In this document: piece by piece, positions 11,880-21,809 of the stretch
How positions within the stretch are numbered: the stretch's first letter is position 1
How the letters are laid out: each line of letters opens with the position of its first letter
Assembly: GCA_002914805.1 (NCBI GenBank)
Contig: JXTB01000594.1
Span: 24,610 to 88,609, forward strand
DNA length: 64,000 nucleotides
Direction: 5' to 3'
From: Parasponia andersonii
Taxonomy: Eukaryota; Streptophyta; Magnoliopsida; Rosales; Cannabaceae
The notes under the pieces: generated by a model
Databases searched by the model: none
What the model saw: only the letters and a program-made list of their open reading frames with translations
Told to the model about the DNA's origin: nothing
Made by a program: the position numbers and the translations under genes

Positions 11880-13480
11880 TTGTTTTGCATTTGCATGAAA
11901 GTTTGGTCACGCTCATCAAGTGGTAGACTTATTAGGAAGCCTTTATTTTCTCTTGAAAACACGGCCGAAAATCAAATTGACCAACGAGACAATTATTCTA
12001 TATATAATGAGCAAGATAGACCTATGACACTAAGAGACGACATGAATCCCACAAGAATAGGTGCACCCTCATATTTTGTTTTTCCTCTTGATGCATCTCA
12101 TTTCAATTTCAAGCCTAGTATCATTCAACTTTTACCAACTTTTCATCACTTAGATTCAGAAAATCCATATTTGCATTTGAAAGAATTTAAAGAGGTGTGT
12201 AATACATATAATGACCAAAATTATAGCATGAACACCATTAGACTTAAGCTTTTTCCTTTTTCATTGAAAAATGAAGCTAAAACATGGCTACAAAATCTTA
12301 GGTTGGGTTCTATTGGTTCTTAAGATGAAATACAACAGTTTTTGAAAAGTTTTTCCCTCCACATCGAACAAATTCTTTCAAAAGACAAATCACTACTTTC
12401 ACTCAAAAACAAGGAGAAACATTTTACCAATGTTGGGATAGGTGTAAGGAACTACTTAATACTTGTCCTCACCATTGTTTTGAAATGTGGAGGTTAGTGT
12501 CACATTTTTATAAGGGATTAACACCTAGAGATAGGCAAATGGTCGAAACAATGTGAAATAGTACTTTTGAAGATAAAGACCCCAATGAGACAATTGAATA
12601 CTTAGACTCACTACCTGAAAGCACACAAAATTGGGACATTGTGGGAAGTTGTGAGGAACCTACCAAAACTCAACCCTCTGCATCTAGTAGAGGCATATAT
12701 AACCTTAAAGAAGATCATGAGTTCCAAGCCCAAACTTGCATCCTTTGCTAGAAAAGTCGAGACACTTGAAATGAAAAAAGGTAGTCAAATAAAATCTGTG
12801 TAAGAAATTGTGTCATATTTGTGAAACTAAGGATCACTCAACTAATGATTGTTCAACCCTACCTTCTTTTAAGGAAGATCTTCATAAGCAAGCTAATGTT
12901 TAAACACATTCAAAAGACCAAATCTAATCCATATTCTCAAACATATAATCCCAGTTGGAGAAATCACCCACATTTTAGTTGGAGGAATGATAATCATGCA
13001 CAATCTTCACAACCACCATTTCATGCACAACAAAATTTTCAAAATCCTTAAGGTTATGCATCTTACATACCTCCTTCTAGGAAAAATCTTGAAGAAATAT
13101 TACATTCATTCATTGAAAAGCAAGAGTCTATCAATACTCAAAATGCCCAAACTATAACAGATTTGAAAGATACTCTTGCAAAATTTGCATCTGCTCTCTA
13201 AGTTCAAGAGAAAGGTAAGTTTCCCTCTCAACCACAGCAAAACCCCAAGGGACAATTCAATTCACTTGTAGGATCCTCTGGAGGCCAATCCATGAATTAA
13301 GTCAAATCAATCATGACTCTTCGTAGTGGTAAGATTGTTGCAAAACCTATTCTTGAACCTTGTTAGAAAGATGATGAATCAAATTCCAAAGGTAAGGAAG
13401 GGGTTAAACTTATATCCTCTGAAGAAAAGATTGAATCCTTTCCTGCTCCCGATTTCCTCATGCTTTGAATAATTCAAGTA
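11880..13480 (+). pseudogene. E1 gag (Athila-type, decayed)
   Basis: The first open stretch (11,880-12,323) carries the Athila gag core: FKPSIIQLLPTFHHLDSENP, then HLKEFKEVCNTY, then LKLFPFSLKNEAKTWLQNL. A TAA after SIGS ends the frame. Homologous text continues in shifted frames (YQCWDRCKELL-like, HFYKGLTPRDRQMVE-like) to about 12,700. A degenerate zinc-knuckle region follows at about 12,800-12,860, then a Q/P-rich linker and the TLRSGK-like segment near 13,317. Gag forms the virus-like particle. Many stops make this copy nonfunctional. Confidence 0.85.
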
Positions 13481-13580
13481 AAGTGATCACAATCCTGAAA
13501 TTTTTGAAATCTTCGAATAGATAAAGATCGATATCCCTTTATTAGATGTTGTTAAACATGTACCATCTTATGCTAAATTC

Positions 13581-14199
13581 TTGAAGGACTTGTGTAGTGT
13601 GAAAAGAAAACTGAATGTGAAAAAGAAAGCTCTCCTAGCCAAACAAGTAAGTTTAATACTTCAAAATAATAATAGTTTGAAATATAAAGACCCTAGTTGT
13701 CCTACAATTTCATGTGTTATTAGTGAACAAAAAATTGAACAAGTCTTACTTGATTTTAGAGCTAGTGTGAATTTACTTCTATATTCAGTTTATCAAAAAC
13801 TCAATCTAGGTGAGTTAAAATCAACTTCTGTCACTCTTTTTGCTTGCTGATAGATCAGTTAAAGTCCTAAGAGGAATAGTGGAAGATGTGTTAGTATCTT
13901 CTGTGGATTTTATTGTCTTAGATATACAACTTGTTGAGGTAAGTAATCCAATTCCTGTTATTTTAGGATGACAATTTCTACCAACTTCTAATGCTTTGAT
14001 TAATTGTAGGAATGGAGTGATGAAGCTTTCTTTTGGGAACATGACACTTGAACTTAATGTTTTCAATTTGTGTAAGCAACCATATGAAGAAGATGAAAAT
14101 GAGGAAGCTAATGTGATTGAAACCATCTTAAGTGATTGTATTCAAATAGGGAGTAATTTAGATCCATTGGAATTTTCTTTAGTTAATTCATTTGAATAA
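13581..14199 (+). pseudogene. E1 aspartic protease region (decayed)
   Basis: Two overlapping frames encode an Athila-type retropepsin. The catalytic DLGAS motif appears as DFRAS (about 13,752-13,766). It is followed by SVYQKLNLGELKSTSVTLF, a frameshift, then RGIVEDVLVSSVDFIVLDI and VILG with the next glycine/arginine lost. The changed active site and the frameshift indicate inactivity. It lies between gag and RT, as expected for Ty3/gypsy. Confidence 0.83.
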
Positions 14200-14279
14200 A
14201 GTATGCATTTGGATCGTGATATTTCTAATATATGTTCTTTACCTGACTATTCTCAAGGAATGAAAAACAAAGAATAGAG

Positions 14280-16560
14280 ACTAAGATTCGAAGAATTACC
14301 ACTACGTTCCAATATAACAATGCCTTCAAGCATCCAATCACCCAAGCTTGAGTTGACACTATTGCCATCCGATCTCAAATACTCCTTTTTAGGGGAAGAT
14401 GACACTTTTCCGGTAATAATCTCTTCCAAACTTGATGAACACTAAGAAAGTAAGTTATTATAAACTTTAAAAATACATAAATCTACTTTAGGATGGACCA
14501 TAGCTAATATAAAGGGAATAAATCCCTTGATTTACACACATAAGATTTATTTAGAGGAAAATAGCAAACCCATAAGAGAAATGCAAAGAAGGTCTAATCC
14601 TAATATGAAAGAAGCAGTGAGAAATGAAGTCATTAAGCTCCTAGATAATGGAATCATTTATCCTATTTCTGACAGTAAATGGGTAAGTTCTACCCAAGTT
14701 GTACCTAAAAATCCAAAGTTACTATGGTCAAAAATGAAAATAATGAATTAATTCCATCCAAGACTATTACTGGTTGGCACGTGTGTATTGACTATAGAAA
14801 ACTTAATTCAATGACTAGGAAATACCATTTTCCTTTACCTTTTCAGGATCAAATCCTTAAAAGAGTTGCAGAACATGAATTTTATTATTTCCTAGATGGG
14901 TATTCAGGGTAGAATCAAATTGAAATAGCACTTAAAGATCAAGAGAAATCCACTTTTACATGTCCATTTGGTATATTTGTTTATCATAGGATGCTTTTTG
15001 GATTATGTAATGAACCAACCATATTTCAAAGATACATGCTTAGCATATCTAGTAATATGGTTGAATGTTCTCTTGAAATTTTCATGGATAATTTCTCTAT
15101 TTTTGGTGATTCTTTCGGTGATTGTCTAATGAGCTTGGAAAAAATCTTGAAAAGGTGTGAAGAAAAGAATCTTGTACTTAATTAGGAAGAATTTCATTTC
15201 ATGGTAACAAATGGGATTGTTCTTGGCCATATTGTTTCATCAAAAGGAATTAAGGTAGACAATTTAAAAATTGAATTAATTTCCNTACTTAATTTTTTTA
15301 ATCAATCTTAATACTCTCCTTGTTAAGTGGTGGGTCTTCATTCATTATAGTCAACCTTTGGTATAACAAATACTCAATTCTTTTTGTACCGGTTGTGCTA
15401 GGAATAGATTTTGATTTATTGTAGACATAAGGTTTCACCATGAATACTTGACTACATTTACAAGTGAAGGCGTTATCAAAGAAAGTAATTAAGAAAACTA
15501 ATCTAGTCACATAAATAACTAATAATGGATCTTTATTGATTAATCTTTCGATTGGAATCTCCGTTGTGTGTAGATTCCAATTGAGTGATAAAAGAGCTTA
15601 GGTTATACTTATTTGATGTACCCAAGAGTGGATTCCCTAATCTTAGTAATTGTTTAATTTTGCAATATTATATCATTATATTTTTGTCACTTTGTTTTAG
15701 ATTGTCATAATCACCATACAACATACTTTTTCCTATCATTTTGTTCTTGTAATATATCTGTTATGGTCATGTATTATTCACTAACCTTCCTATGGATCGA
15801 TCTCAGTCTTACTAAATAATTTATTATTTTGACACTCCTGCACTTGGGAAAAGAGTTGCAAAACATGAATTTTATTGTTTCCTAGATGGGTATTCAGGGT
15901 AGAATCAAATTGAAATAGCACTTGAAGATCAAGAGAAAACCACTTTTACATGTCCATTTGGTATATTTGTTTATCATAGGATGCTTTTTGGATTATGTAA
16001 TGAACCAACCATATTTCAAAGATGCATGCTTAGCATATCTAGTAATATGGTTGAATGTTCTCGTGAAATTTTCATGGATAATTTCTCTATTTTTGGTGAT
16101 TCTTTCGGTGATTGTCTAATGAGCTTGGAAAAAATCTTGAAAAGGTATGAAGAAAAGAATCTTGTACTTAATTAGGAAAAATTTCATTTCATGGTAACAA
16201 ATGGGATTGTTCTTGGCCATATTGTTTCATCAAAAGGAATTAAGGTAGACAATTTAAAAATTGAATTAATTTCCAACTTGCTTACACCAAAATGTGTAAA
16301 AGATGTTAGATCATGCCTAGGATATGCTGGTTTTTATACGAGGTTTATCAAAGATTTCACCGTAATATCTAAACCATTGTGTAACCTCTTATGTAAAGAC
16401 AATATTTTTGAATGGACTAAAGAATGCGAAGAAGTATTTGTAAAGCTTAAAAAATTACTTACCTCTGCTCCCATCATTCAACTACCTGATTGGTCTCTTG
16501 CTTTTGAAATAATGTGTGATGCTAGTGACTATGTTATTAGTGCTGTTTTGGAACAATGAA
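14280..16560 (+). pseudogene. E1 reverse transcriptase, with an internal duplicated segment
   Basis: Gypsy RT motifs: KLLDNGIIYPISDSKWVSST (14,634 on), WHVCIDYRKLN, then FYYFLDGYSG, RMLFGLCNEPTIF and IFMDNFSIFGDS, where the expected FMDDF has its second Asp changed to Asn. The segment from about 14,862 to 15,284 is repeated almost identically at 15,849-16,274, separated by an N and a copy of LTR sequence. RT then continues once through LGYAGFYTRFIKDF to 16,559. The repeat is probably an assembly chimera. Stops, including one at GYSG*, break the frame in both copies. Confidence 0.85.
15285..15848. other. Single N followed by a displaced copy of E1 LTR sequence
   Basis: An N at 15,285 is followed by about 563 bp nearly identical (about 98 % by eye) to 11,159-11,721, the distal part of the E1 5' LTR. 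The copy then fuses, at the short shared sequence GAAAAGA, to RT sequence homologous to position 14,862. The LTR fragment has no TSD and no terminus of its own. An assembly join is the simplest reading. A real recombinant is possible. Confidence 0.8.
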
Positions 16561-16577
16561 AAGATAGTAAGCCACAT

Positions 16578-18236
16578 ATGATTTACTATGCAAGTAAGAC
16601 TTTAAATGATGCTCAAAGAAATTATTCAACTACTGAAAAAGAATTACTTGTAGTAGCATTTGCTTTGGAAAAATTTCATTCTTATCTTGTTGGCTCACCA
16701 GTAATTGTCTTTAGTGATCATGTAGCATTGAAATATCTTCTCTCTAAGAAGGATTTCAAGTCAAGATTGATACGGTGGATTTTATTGCTTCAAGAGTTTG
16801 ACATCACAATTATGGATAAGAAAAGAGCCAAAAATGTTATCGCTGACCATCTATCAAGGCTAACAACAGAGTCATCTTTTGGGACCACACCTATCAATGA
16901 TTATTTTCCTGATGAATCTTTATTCTCTACCACTTCAATACCTTGATTTGCTAACATTGTCAGCTTTCTTGCAACAGGAGCTATGCCATCTGAATGGAGT
17001 AGTCAAGATAGAAAGAAGTTTTTAAGTGAAGTAAAGAACTTTTATTAGGATGATCCTTATCTGTTCAAGTACTGTCCTGATCAAACCTTTCGAAGATGCA
17101 TACCAGATAATGAGGTAAGTAGTGTCATAAATTTTTATTATACAGAAGTATGTGGAGGTCACTTTTTGTCAAAAAAAGATAGCTACAAAAATCTTGTAGT
17201 GTGGATTTTATTGGCCAACCTTGTTCAAAGATACTCATGCTTTTTGCAAATCTCGTGAAAATTGTCAAAAGTTAGGATTAATTTGAAAACATCACATTAT
17301 GCCTTTAAATCCTATTTTGGTGATTGAAATCTTTGACTGTTGGGAGATAGACTTTATGAGACCTTTTCTACCGTTATTTGGTTTTGTGTACATTCTAATA
17401 CCTGTTGATTATGCGTTAAAATAGGTAGAGGTAATTCTATGTCAAACAATGACCATATAATAGTGATTAAATTTTTGACAGAAAACATTTTGAGTTGATT
17501 TGGAATTCCTCGAGTCATAATAAGTGATAGAGGAACACATTTTTGTAATAAGCCATTTGAGTCATTAATGAAGAAATATAGAATCACACATAAAGTTACT
17601 ACCCCTTATCACCCTCAGACAAATGGACAAGTAGAACTTGCAAATATGGAGATTAAACAAATTTTGGAGAAAACAATTAACCCAAATCGTAAAGATTGGT
17701 CTTTGAGACTAAGTGATGCACTTTAAGCTTATCGAACTGCTTTCAAAACCTCACTTGGTATGTCACCCTATAGGATAGTTTATAGAAAACCTTGTCATTT
17801 GCCTGTGGAACTTGAACAGAATGCTTTTTAGGCCATTAAAACTTTTAACTCAAATCTTGATGTTGCTTATAAGCTGCAAAAATGCAAATAAATGAGCTTG
17901 AAGAATTGAGAAATGATGCAAATGAGAATTTGAAAATTCATAAGACTAGAATCAAAACTTTTCATGACAATGTAATTTCAAGAAAAATATTTGTTGTTAG
18001 TCAAAAGATCTTGTTTTATAATTCTTGACTTCACGCATTTCCTAGAAAATTGAGATCAAGGTGGAGTGGACCTTTCGTTGTAAGACATGTGTATTCATGG
18101 TGCCATTGACATTGAAAATCCTAAAAATGGTAATATATTTAAGGTGAATGGACAAAGACTTAAACCATTTCTTAACAATCAAATTCTTCAAGAGGAAGTC
18201 CTTTACCATAGTGATCCATGTTATGAGCAATTATAA
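16578..18236 (+). pseudogene. E1 RNase H and integrase (decayed)
   Basis: RNase H occupies 16,578-16,946 ([20 protein letters not shown], then [14 protein letters not shown], then ADHLSRL) and is locally open. Integrase follows with a zinc-finger region at about 17,130-17,290, the core start (EIDFMRPFLPLFG-like) near 17,345, and [14 protein letters not shown] text at 17,519 on. [24 protein letters not shown] text lies at about 17,610. The C-terminus ([14 protein letters not shown]) ends at a TAA near 18,236. Several in-frame TAG/TAA codons interrupt the integrase. It would insert cDNA if intact. Confidence 0.83.
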
Positions 18237-18526
18237 TTTGTTATAAATATTCAATTCTTTATTTTTAACTTTGTCTATTTTTATAGTTTGTTTTTAGTGT
18301 GTTTGTTTGTTTCTTTCATATCTTTCCCAGTTAAGTGGCAGATAATAGTACTCCGTGATCTTCAAGTTAGTTTCTTCAGTTTTCCACAATAATTGAAGAA
18401 AAAAATGAAAAAGAAAATAGAAAAAGAAAAAAAATTATGTATAAAGTTTCAATCTCTCATCAACTCATCAAGATTCACTACAACTTTTTACTTCTTTCCT
18501 TTTTCTTTCAATTTCTTTTCTTCATA
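18237..18526. other. E1 spacer between pol and first accessory ORF
   Basis: T-rich, noncoding sequence of about 290 bp. In related Athila-like E3 the purine-rich landmark lies in this position, but here it is displaced to 20,068. An A-rich stretch at 18,396-18,437 precedes the next ORF. No promoter motif can be called with confidence. Confidence 0.4.
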
Positions 18527-19204
18527 ATGGATGTCACTATTTCAAAATTCCAAAAATATTTTCCATCTCTTCCTTAAAATACTCTGCTAAAAATTTACCA
18601 TGCTAGGTGTGAAAGATTAAGGTTACTAATACATATAAGCATTCCTGAAGATGTCCATTGGATTATCGAAGCAAAGATACGATTATCAGGTGAGTTTTTA
18701 AATTCATTTACAAAAAAGCATCATGATAAAAGAATGAAAGTTTGTAATAAATGTGCACGATGGACTTGTTACACAAAATGTCGCTCATTAGGAATGGTAT
18801 CCATAAACCGTGACAATAAAATAAACTTTATTAAGGATGGCATCAGTAAGGGGTTATTGGATGATCTCCTATCGACCCTTGAGACGCATCCTAGTGGAGA
18901 TGTATAACTTGCAATTCGCAAATTGTGGCCCCAGTTTCAACAAGAGTATGAGCAAAATAGTCTTGGGTATCTGACTTTAAAAGACCATGTTTGTCAATTT
19001 ATAAGAAAATTGAATGGAAAACTAATCCTCGACCCATAAACGGCGTTTAAGCCGTTACTGGATGTAAAACTAGATGAAGATGTGAGCCACAATCACAACT
19101 ACCTGTACCTATGCATGCATTGTCATTTTGTCATTTTGTTAAAAAATTTCAAACTTTTTCTGACAACAGCCGACCTACTCCCATTGGTGCTATCATTGTA
19201 TTAG
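18527..19204 (+). pseudogene. Unrecognised accessory ORF of E1 with a Cys-rich segment, decayed
   Basis: From an ATG at 18,527 one frame runs about 225 codons to a TAG at 19,202-19,204. It is interrupted only by three TAA codons (after SLP, SGDV and LILDP) and has no frameshift. The start is MDVTISKFQKYFPSLP. A central segment reads KVCNKCARWTCYTKC, with five Cys in 15 residues, preceded by LSGEFLNSFTKKHH. The rest is mixed hydrophilic with a Leu-rich end. Each internal TAA would be CAA (Gln) before a single C-to-T change. I do not recognise the family. A small zinc-binding or nucleic-acid-binding protein is possible. It is not gag, pol or an obvious env (no clear signal peptide or transmembrane segment). 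Confidence 0.6.
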
Positions 19205-19289
19205 TTTTCCTGTCTCTATAAATACTTCACTTCTTTTCTCTATTTTCACTCAACTCAAACTCATTCATAAGTTTAAGAGGAGTGTTAAA

Positions 19290-19941
19290 ATAGCTGGATC
19301 CTCATCTCGTAAAATCACAAATATTTGTATATTTTTTAGATCCAATCCAAGAAAATATAAAGAGGTTCTAGAGGCAGCAAATCACCTTGGGAAGGTGTTA
19401 GCTGAAAGGAAAATCTATTTAGGTTATGGGGGAGGTAGCCTTGGGTTAATGTGGTGTGTATTAATAGCTACATTCATTGAAAGAATCCAAGTTTGGGAAT
19501 TATCCCAAAAGCTTTGACTGAAGGAAACATCACCAGAAAAATGGTTGGGGAAGAACTGAAAGTGTCGACAATGAATGAATGAATACAAAAGATGCTTGAT
19601 CATTCTGATGCTTTTATTGTCTTACCAGGGGACATTGGAATATTAGAAGCAATTTTCAAATTGCTTCTTGGGCCCATCTGAAAATCCATCAAAAACTCAT
19701 CAGCCTATTAAATGTTAATGGTTTCTTTAATGGCTTGTTGTCCTTTATAGATCACGCTATAGAACAGAAGTTTATTTCAGACTCTTCAAGATGAATCTTC
19801 ATCTCTGCTATAACTCCTAAGCAGTTGATTGATCAACTGTAAATATATGTCCCAGAAGTTGATCCAGCCATATCTCAGTTAGATTGGTCAACTAAAGAAC
19901 GCTAGAAAAAAGCTAGAGTTGATATGTCTCTCAGTCTGTAA
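19290..19941 (+). pseudogene. LONELY GUY (LOG)-like cytokinin phosphoribohydrolase ORF inside E1, decayed
   Basis: LOG enzymes release active cytokinin bases from riboside 5'-monophosphates in the cytosol. Three frames in order cover about 217 codons, the family's usual length. Frame one (from 19,290, where the expected ATG reads ATA) has NICIFF, LGKVLAERKIYLGYGGGSLG (matching the LOG KELVERRIDLVYGGGSVGLM region; glycine motif at 19,422-19,451). Frame two has IPKALTEGNI, then HSDAFIVLPGDIGILEA (19,625-19,651). Frame three (19,666 on) has SWAHLKIHQK, LLNVNGFFNGLLSFIDHAIE, KFIS and a C-terminal YVPEVDP. The PGGxGTxxE signature is altered at three key positions (G to D, T to I, E to A). Two frameshifts and stops at several points make it inactive. 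There are no introns, whereas plant LOG genes are normally multi-exon, which points to an RNA-derived copy. It lies within E1 between pol and the 3' LTR. Confidence 0.85.
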
Positions 19942-20067
19942 GACTTTCTTGTCATGGTTTTATTCATAACATTTTATTTTCTTTATTTATGTATTTTTCA
20001 GGTTTTTCTTTTTAGTAGTTCCTGTTTCAAGTAATGTCTTCTATACTTTTCTTATTTAACTCAAGAC

Positions 20068-20104
20068 ATTGGAGACAATGTTTGATTCTAGTTAGGGGGA
20101 GGGG
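20068..20104 (+). promoter_or_regulatory. Purine-rich post-coding landmark of E1
   Basis: TTGGAGACAATG followed by GTTAGGGGGAGGGG. It corresponds to E3 57,291-57,326 (TTAGGGACAATA, then TTTAGGGGTAGGG). It may act as an internal polypurine tract or be a conserved 3' UTR element. In E3 it lies about 250 bp after pol, in E1 about 1.83 kb after pol. Confidence 0.55.
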
Positions 20105-20680
20105 ATAGTTGACACAAAAAAATAATAATAAAATCAAAAAAAACAAAAAAAAAGAAAAATTTCTTTTTGCTTTTATTAAAACCATTTGACAAAGCGACTA
20201 AGTCATGGATGGCAGAGTAACGAGTAAGTTTACTCTTGAGATGCATCATAGTGGATATGTAACATTTAGTCTTGATTTTTAAATTTCTTAATATTATTTC
20301 ATCATGCATTTCTTTTTGAATTATTCAATTTACAAACTCTTAGATTATGTTCATATACTTATTTAGCAAATATTCATAAACCATCCTTAGCACACACACA
20401 CACTTTGACATATAATTGTGGGTTGGAAATTGAACTGCTATGATACTCAAGTTCTTCTATTTCATCAAAGGTAGCAACTAAGGGAAGGGGTAAAATAAAA
20501 AAATAAAAAAAAAAGAAAGAAAAAGAAGAAAAAGGCACATATTATTTAAAAAAATCGTAGAAAAGTTTAGTTTTGTGTCTTTAAATGAAAAGATTTTGGA
20601 CTTAATGCTTGTTAATAATTGACTTAATGCTTGGTGCATAAAGCTGTGTGTTTGACCAATGAGGTATAGATCTATTAAAC
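20105..20680. other. E1 3' noncoding region
   Basis: Low-complexity AT-rich sequence with A-rich runs (about 20,117-20,155 and 20,497-20,535) and a short CA run near 20,391-20,402. No coding similarity recognised. Confidence 0.4.
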
Positions 20681-20890
20681 AAAAATATCTCAAAAACTAC
20701 TTCATAAAAGATTCTTCTAGTGTCACTAAATATACTTGTAACTATTGTAATCAAGATGATCACACTAGCTACTCTTGCTTTATTAAAAAGAATGTATACT
20801 TTAGAGAAAAAGCAACATGGGTTCTAAAAGAATCTAAGACAAACCCTCTGGGACCCAAATTAGTATGAGTACCAAAAGTCAAAGTTTGAT
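20681..20890 (+). pseudogene. SIRE-type copia zinc-knuckle fragment in E1 3' region
   Basis: The plus strand encodes KYTCNYCNQDDHTSYSCF, a CxxCxxxxHxxxxC-type knuckle (CNYCNQDDHTSYSC), then KTNPLGPKLV*VPKVKV, which matches the linker (TNPKGPKxxWVPK) typical of SIRE/Maximus copia elements. It is out of place in a gypsy element, so it is a nested remnant or a captured fragment. Confidence 0.65.
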
Positions 20891-20894
20891 TCTT

Positions 20895-21165
20895 TTTGGT
20901 CTTTGTGATGAGCATGACTAAATCTTAAATCTTGAGGAAAAGTTAAAGTTTTACCATTTTTACTTTGTTCACCTTCCTTAAGACTTTAATATTGTTATAG
21001 ATGAACTTCTTTTTCTTTCTTTGGCTCAATAATGTTTGAACTATCTAAGTCTTGTTCCATACCTATTCCTATAATCTTTCCTTTCGTGTTGTCTCCAAAA
21101 GTGACATATCCTATATTTTTTCTTCGTAAATGAGGAAAGTAAGGAGAGATTACTGTTCATATGTT
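20895..21165 (-). pseudogene. Inverted copia protease-region fragment in E1 3' region
   Basis: The minus strand from about 21,140 reads GYVTFGDNTKGKIIGIG, the conserved block after the protease site in SIRE-type copia. EQDLDSSNIIEP follows, then text like LTFPQDLRFSHAHHKDQ, which resembles the pre-RT linker. It lies head-to-head with the plus-strand zinc-knuckle fragment, so the copia remnant is rearranged. The latter half is weakly supported. Confidence 0.55.
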
Positions 21166-21239
21166 TGGAATAACAGCTATCCAAGAAATAAAGGCTTTGA
21201 TCTTTTTTCATCTTTTGTACCTCCTGAACTCGAGCAACT

Positions 21240-21474
21240 AAGCCCGAAGGGGTTTCTTAACACCTAATACCCTACGACCAACTGGCTTGGGAGTTATTGG
21301 CCCAAAGCTCATTACAAGGATTAAGGAGAAAGCTTAAGAAAACTAGACATTGTACTATCCATAGTTGTCTTATTTAATAAAAGTATCTACAACCTAAGTT
21401 ATTAAGCTCGTAGGGGTGTCTCAACACCCAATACCCTGAGGCTAATTGGTCTGGGAGTTGTTAGCCTAAAGTTC
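21240..21474. repeat. Diverged 71-bp direct duplication in E1 3' UTR
   Basis: 21,240-21,310 and 21,404-21,474 align without gaps. The shared core is AACACC(T/C)AATACCCT, then a (C/T)TGGGAGTT(A/G)TT block. About 93 bp separates the copies. Confidence 0.8.
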
Positions 21475-21796
21475 GATACATGGGTTAAAGATGTATTGTT
21501 CATAGTATTATGTTTAAAAAAAAAATTGTCCCATGCTCAAAAAAGCTAGCCTCAGTAAAATATTAGAACTTATATTACATTTTTCAATCAATCTCCATGA
21601 TTATGTGTTGTGACATAAGCACAGAAAGGAAGGCTTATTAATATTTTTAACTTCAGAATATATGATTCAATAAAAATTGAGAGTTTTTTTATTTGGATAA
21701 ATCAAAGAGAGAAAAAGTGGTGATTACTTTGAAAGGAAATTTTGTTAATCATTTCTAAGTAATAACACTTTAATTACTAGGGACTAGTAATAAGCT

Positions 21797-21809
21797 GGTT
21801 GGGGGGGTG
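21797..21809 (+). promoter_or_regulatory. Polypurine tract of E1
   Basis: GGTTGGGGGGGTG directly before the 3' LTR (TGATAAACG at 21,810). It has the same layout as the E3 tract at 58,575-58,585. Confidence 0.75.

Noticed and set aside
19290..19941. LOG-like sequence as an ordinary host gene
   Set aside because: It lies wholly between the pol and 3' LTR of E1, has no introns or flanking gene structure, and carries frameshifts and stops in all parts.
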